Shown here: positions 5,725 to 8,159 of the stretch, piece by piece
How the letters are laid out: each line of letters begins with the position of its first letter
How positions within the stretch are numbered: the stretch's first letter is position 1
NCBI GenBank assembly: GCA_003561825.1
Contig: PWVO01000136.1
Location: forward strand, 1 to 8,159
DNA length: 8,159 nucleotides
Direction of reading: 5' to 3'
Source of the DNA: Candidatus Woesearchaeota archaeon
GTDB taxonomy: Archaea; Nanobdellota; Nanobdellia; Woesearchaeales; CG1-02-33-12
Position numbers and translations under genes: made by a program
The notes under the pieces: model-generated
Databases searched by the model: none
What the model saw: only the letters and a program-made list of their open reading frames with translations
What the model was told of the DNA's origin: nothing

Positions 5725-6585
5725 TCAGAAATCTAAGATATCCCCGGGATTTTCTCCTGCATATGCCCTGTTTCCGGGCTCGAAATCCTTGGGCGAAGTG
5801 ATTACAATGCTCCAGCAGTCCTCTTTCTCTCTTTCCTTGTTGTGCATTGTAAAGTCATAATAAGTAAGAGAATAGCCTTCACCTTTAATATCCCAAGGCT
5901 CATTAAAAATAATTTTGTTTCTTCTTTCATCATAGCCAGTGATTACCCTTGCATGATACACAATCTCATTTTTTTCATTAATTGTATCTTCAAGGCCAGC
6001 ATGCTGTACAGCAATCAGTGGTATGTCATCCTCTATATGTGTCTTAAGCTCAGGAAAAGAAAGCGGCCTGTATTCTGCTTTAAATCCAAGATCTTTTGCA
6101 AAAGCAACAAAGTTTTTTACTAAATTCTCTGTGACAGTTTCTGCAATCTGCTCCTGCCTAATGTCAAGCCCATAATAGTTAAGCACCATCTGCATAGAGG
6201 CATGGCCGCACCACGGCATCCCATAAGGCTGAGAGACATATGGCACATTTTCAATAAAATAGCTGGTCTGAAAATTATTTAGGTCATAGCAAGTTCCGGG
6301 ATTGTTTACCAGGGCTATGATAGCTGCTGTGCCAATAGCTTTAGCAGCACCTAATGCAAATATTTTCCCTTTTGTTCTGAAAAAATCCCTGATTTGCCTG
6401 ATTAAAGAGGTCTCATTGGCAGAACCAGTATTTTCTATTATTTTAGTTAATTCAAACTCAGAAAATTTTTCAGAAATATTCGGCATATCATTCTTCAGCT
6501 TAGGAAAACCATCAAAAACAAATTTTGTCTGAAACTCTTCTTCTATTACAATGAAATTCTTAACAGCATCTTCAAGGTCTTTCAT
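5725..6585 (-). CDS. Membrane-anchored C39-like (papain-fold) cysteine peptidase
   Basis: A 286-aa protein with three parts. Residues 1-73 are a polar, charged N-terminal region without a recognised domain. Residues 75-94 (FALGAAKAIGTAAIIALV core) form a hydrophobic helix preceded by basic RDFFRTKGK, so the N-terminus should be inside and the rest outside. Residues about 108-265 match C39-like peptidases: VPYVSQPYGMPWCGHASMQM with nucleophile Cys126 followed by the usual helix and NYYG; then YHARVITGYD with His211; then IIFNEPWD with Asn228 or Asp232 as third residue. It is not fused to an ABC transporter, so it is not a bacteriocin exporter, and the substrate is unknown. The gene stands alone: T-tracts separate it from the FKBP gene upstream and MscS has its own promoter downstream. 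The topology is inferred; the helix is short and glycine/alanine-rich and could instead be soluble. Confidence 0.85.
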   Translation of the reverse strand: MKDLEDAVKNFIVIEEEFQTKFVFDGFPKLKNDMPNISEKFSEFELTKIIENTGSANETSLIRQIRDFFRTKGKIFALGAAKAIGTAAIIALVNNPGTCYDLNNFQTSYFIENVPYVSQPYGMPWCGHASMQMVLNYYGLDIRQEQIAETVTENLVKNFVAFAKDLGFKAEYRPLSFPELKTHIEDDIPLIAVQHAGLEDTINEKNEIVYHARVITGYDERRNKIIFNEPWDIKGEGYSLTYYDFTMHNKEREKEDCWSIVITSPKDFEPGNRAYAGENPGDILDF

Positions 6586-6615
6586 TTTTATAACTACTTT
6601 AGAGTGTCTAAATAA

Positions 6616-6624
6616 TATTTAAAG
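6616..6624 (-). promoter_or_regulatory. TATA box for C39 peptidase gene
   Basis: CTTTAAATA on the minus strand is centred about 35 nt before the ATG at 6585, predicting a leader under 10 nt. No Shine-Dalgarno sequence is seen. Confidence 0.5.
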
Positions 6625-6700
6625 ATTTCTTTTTTTTAATACAAAACAAGCTAAAAAAATAATCTCAGGCCAGAAAAAAGTAATATCTCATAATTTAAAT

Positions 6701-6708
6701 AAAAAAAA
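6701..6708 (-). terminator. T8 tract after FKBP stop
   Basis: Eight T on the minus strand start immediately after the FKBP TAA. A second T7 run (6653-6659) and a T-poor GC patch lie between it and the C39 promoter, so transcription of FKBP probably ends here in archaeal T-tract fashion. Confidence 0.5.
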
Positions 6709-7137
6709 TTAAGAATAATCAACAACCTTAATCTTGAAGTTCAGTTCCTTGTCCACAAGAGGATGATTAATGTCAATAGTTACTGTCTCCTCGTCAGCCC
6801 CTTTCACAGTTGCCGGAATCTTTGCTCCATTTGGCAGTGTCATCAGAAGCATGGCGCCAGGCTTAAGCTCTTTTCCCTTTAAAGCCTCATCCCTCGGGAC
6901 TTTCTTTACAAGATCAGGATTGTAGTTCCCGTAAGCTTCCTCAGGCTTAAGCTTGACATCTTTCTCATCGCCCTTTTCCATACCGATAACAGCGTCCTCA
7001 AATCCCTTTATGACATGCTTTGCCCCGACCTCAAACTCAAGAGGCTTTCCCTGCTTTTCAGTGCTGTCAAACAAAGTTCCGTCATTAAGCTTACCCTCAT
7101 ATTCAACCTTTACCTTATTTCCATTCTTGACTGGCAT
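6709..7137 (-). CDS. FKBP-type peptidyl-prolyl cis-trans isomerase, SlyD-like
   Basis: Cytoplasmic folding helper that speeds proline isomerisation and acts as a chaperone. The 142-aa protein has the FKBP half-barrel (1-70: VEYEGKLNDGTLFDST, PLEFEVGAKHVIKGFEDAVIGM, PEEAYG), an insert-in-flap domain (about 72-122, DLVKKVPRDEAL through DEETVTIDI) and the closing strand with NHPLVDKELNFKIKVV (124-139). Active-site positions Asp24, Val42, Ile43, Phe46 and Tyr69 fit the family. It lacks the histidine-rich metal-binding tail of bacterial SlyD. The frame opens upstream with TTG at 7167, but the ATG at 7137 is chosen because GTGAGGT lies eight bases ahead and the upstream residues do not fit the family. 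An AT-rich palindrome 45 bp before the start marks its probable promoter, and a T-tract separates it from RpoK. Confidence 0.95.
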   Translation of the reverse strand: MPVKNGNKVKVEYEGKLNDGTLFDSTEKQGKPLEFEVGAKHVIKGFEDAVIGMEKGDEKDVKLKPEEAYGNYNPDLVKKVPRDEALKGKELKPGAMLLMTLPNGAKIPATVKGADEETVTIDINHPLVDKELNFKIKVVDYS

Positions 7138-7145
7138 TTTATCAA

Positions 7146-7152
7146 ACCTCAC
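7146..7152 (-). promoter_or_regulatory. Shine-Dalgarno for FKBP
   Basis: GTGAGGT on the minus strand lies eight bases from the ATG at 7137. It places translation there and not at the TTG ten codons upstream. Confidence 0.7.
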
Positions 7153-7181
7153 AAAATGCAAAAACAAGCTGTAGAAAACTC

Positions 7182-7195
7182 ATTTAAGCTTAAAT
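7182..7195 (-). promoter_or_regulatory. 14-bp palindrome at FKBP promoter
   Basis: ATTTAAGCTTAAAT is a perfect palindrome that contains TATA-like sequence on either strand. Reading the minus strand, transcription would start about 7160-7167, leaving a 20-30 nt leader with the GTGAGGT site. It may be just a symmetrical TATA element or a binding site overlapping it. Confidence 0.4.
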
Positions 7196-7207
7196 AAAAC
7201 AAAAAAA
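7192..7207 (-). terminator. T-rich terminator after RpoK
   Basis: The minus strand reads TTTTTTTGTTTTATTT beginning 11 bases after the RpoK stop codon. This fits an archaeal T-tract terminator for the Rrp42-RpoK operon, directly ahead of the FKBP promoter. Confidence 0.5.
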
Positions 7208-7217
7208 CTAATCTTAT

Positions 7218-7454
7218 TTAAGTGTTTGGGTTAATTTTCCTGGGAAAAGGCCTCTTAACTGTTATAGGAAGAACCCCTGCATTAAACTCTGCCTTCGATA
7301 TCTCAATCGGGTTGTATTTCATATGCTCAAGATCTTCCTTATTCAGCTTTACAAGAAAAGGCGCCCCCATAGATATCTGCAGAGCCCTGCTCCCTATCAT
7401 TCTGGCCTTCTCATACCTTGTGTAGGAATTCACATCCTGTTTTTTTTTCTGCAT
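7218..7454 (-). CDS. rpoK: DNA-directed RNA polymerase subunit K (Rpo6, Rpb6/omega homologue)
   Basis: Small assembly and stability subunit of RNA polymerase that clamps the C-terminal end of the large subunit. The 78-aa product is complete for the archaeal family. It shows the signature YTRYEKARMIGSRALQISMG (11-30), APFLVKL (31-37), and the C-terminal NPIEISKAEFNAGVLPITVKR (48-68). The start ATG has AGGAGGT six bases upstream, and this ribosome-binding site overlaps the Rrp42 stop codon, so the two genes are co-transcribed and probably translationally coupled. Linkage of RpoK to Rrp42 differs from the euryarchaeal arrangement I know, where the exosome genes are followed by rpl37ae and rpoP, and rpoK sits in a ribosomal-protein cluster. 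Confidence 0.95.
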   Translation of the reverse strand: MQKKKQDVNSYTRYEKARMIGSRALQISMGAPFLVKLNKEDLEHMKYNPIEISKAEFNAGVLPITVKRPFPRKINPNT

Positions 7455-7460
7455 AAGGCT

Positions 7461-7467
7461 ACCTCCT
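7461..7467 (-). promoter_or_regulatory. Shine-Dalgarno for RpoK overlapping Rrp42 stop
   Basis: AGGAGGT on the minus strand shares its first two bases with the TAG stop of Rrp42 and is six bases from the RpoK ATG. It is the strongest ribosome-binding site in the window and fits termination-reinitiation coupling. Confidence 0.75.
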
Positions 7468-8159
7468 ACAAGAGCTTCCTGAGCTCTTTTGACTTTTCAA
7501 TCCCAAGGTCAATCATCCTCTCAATGTCAGAGGCCTTTAAAGGCTCGTCTCCGCCTTTCTGCAGCGCGCACAAAGTGCCGTCTTCCTCAGCCTCAACAGT
7601 GAGCCTTGCATCAGTCACCTTCTCTTCCTCCAAGCTTGGGTCAACTATAAAATAATTTCCTATCTTTACAACAGTGCAGCTCACAGGAATCTTCTTCATG
7701 TCAATTGGAAGAGAGTTTTTTGTCTTGTTCTTGTAGTCAACAGCTTTCCCGTCATAAGAAGGCATCCTGGCATCCTGAAGCGCAGCCACCACAGCAAGCG
7801 CAGATGCGTCAATAAGATTGCCTTCATCATTGATAGGGCACACATCGATAAGTATAGACCACACCTTCTCTCCGGGCTCTATGCAGAGCTTTTTAGTGTC
7901 AATTGCCCCTGACTCCCTTATGCCCCTGTCAATAATCCTTGCCAGCTCTATTGCCCGCCCAGAAGGCGGCCCTGGCTCAAAATCAGGGTTTGACAGTGGC
8001 AGAAGCTCAACATTGACCATCATCACGCCATCATCAGGAGTGTCTGGAAAAGGCTGCTCAACAGCCATCTTAACACCTGCAATAACAATAGTGTCTCCCA
8101 TTGTGACTTTTGCAGACCCCTCTGCGTTTTCAGAAAAGCCCTTCTCTATCTTTATGTCC
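7466..8159 (-). CDS. rrp42: Exosome complex subunit Rrp42 (5' end outside window)
   Basis: RNase PH-fold subunit that alternates with Rrp41 in the hexameric ring of the archaeal exosome, which degrades and tails RNA from the 3' end in the cytoplasm. The frame is open to the window edge. An ATG at 8101 is internal, since the 19 codons before it (DIKIEKG ... ENAEGSAKV) match the conserved family start of the fold; about 30 N-terminal residues are missing by comparison with typical lengths near 260-275. The Rrp42 hallmarks are VNVELLPL, FEPGPP, AIELARIIDR, IEPGEKVWSILIDV and DASALAVVAAL, then a C-terminal helix ending KELRKLL. Rrp42 is the non-catalytic partner that helps bind RNA, so it should need Rrp41, whose gene probably lies just upstream outside the window. 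RpoK follows 11 nt downstream. Confidence 0.95.
   Translation of the reverse strand, partial: DIKIEKGFSENAEGSAKVTMGDTIVIAGVKMAVEQPFPDTPDDGVMMVNVELLPLSNPDFEPGPPSGRAIELARIIDRGIRESGAIDTKKLCIEPGEKVWSILIDVCPINDEGNLIDASALAVVAALQDARMPSYDGKAVDYKNKTKNSLPIDMKKIPVSCTVVKIGNYFIVDPSLEEEKVTDARLTVEAEEDGTLCALQKGGDEPLKASDIERMIDLGIEKSKELRKLL

Noticed and set aside
5842..6532. Plus-strand frames opposite the C39 peptidase
   Set aside because: Antisense to the catalytic domain, with no promoter evidence.
6586..6708. A small RNA in the gap between FKBP and the C39 gene
   Set aside because: The gap is fully used by T-tracts and a TATA box, and no C/D box, tRNA-like or stable stem structure is visible.
7138..7167. 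Ten-residue N-terminal extension of FKBP from a TTG
   Set aside because: It would place the strong GTGAGGT ribosome-binding site inside the coding region, and the extra residues are not expected in this family.
6953..7655. Plus-strand frames opposite FKBP, RpoK and Rrp42
   Set aside because: The minus strand here encodes three conserved proteins, which explains the sequence.
8099..8101. ATG at 8101 as the Rrp42 start
   Set aside because: The upstream in-frame codons match the conserved beginning of the RNase PH fold, so the gene enters from outside the window.

Overview
The window is a compact, AT-rich stretch of an archaeal chromosome. The archaeal diagnosis rests on an exosome Rrp42 subunit, an RNA polymerase subunit K (Rpb6-like), a SlyD-type short FKBP, TATA-type promoters about 26-28 nt upstream of several start codons (which implies leaderless mRNAs), and T-tracts directly after stop codons. 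Heavy AGG/AGA arginine use, very short intergenic gaps and many small unknown proteins suggest a small-genome DPANN-type lineage (Woesearchaeota/Pacearchaeota-like). That placement is an inference from style and is not proven by a marker tree.

Layout. Positions 1-119 (minus) hold the start of a probable membrane protein that runs off the window, just after pyruvate kinase (120-1457, minus). Two small minus-strand genes follow: a two-helix membrane protein (1542-1754) and a 67-aa unknown (1779-1982). From a palindrome-rich divergent promoter region (1983-2112) the plus strand is read: a 43-aa single-helix membrane miniprotein (2113-2244, not previously called because it is so short), a 167-aa aromatic and basic protein of unknown function (2263-2766), then a separately promoted alpha-glucan phosphorylase (2825-4552). 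This last gene converges on a minus-strand MscS-type channel (4581-5666) across a 28-bp gap holding a hairpin. Continuing on the minus strand are a membrane-anchored C39-like cysteine peptidase (5725-6585), an FKBP prolyl isomerase (6709-7137), RpoK (7218-7454) and Rrp42 (7466 to beyond 8159, 5' end outside the window).

How the genes fit together. Glucan phosphorylase releases glucose-1-phosphate from storage or scavenged glucan and pyruvate kinase makes ATP at the end of glycolysis, so both ends of a fermentative sugar route are present although the genes are not co-transcribed. Rrp42 and RpoK form a tight information-processing operon (RNA decay plus transcription). MscS, the C39 peptidase and the small membrane proteins are envelope functions. 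No stretch above 300 bp lacks a gene. I saw no tRNA, rRNA, CRISPR array, insertion sequence or attachment site.

Most notable points: the cluster of four uncharacterised small genes around the divergent promoter (1542-2766); a consistent split between leaderless and Shine-Dalgarno-led starts; an almost absolute choice of AAG over AAA for lysine before CTN leucine codons, which gives 17 AAGCTT sites; and atypical residues at the potassium site of pyruvate kinase.
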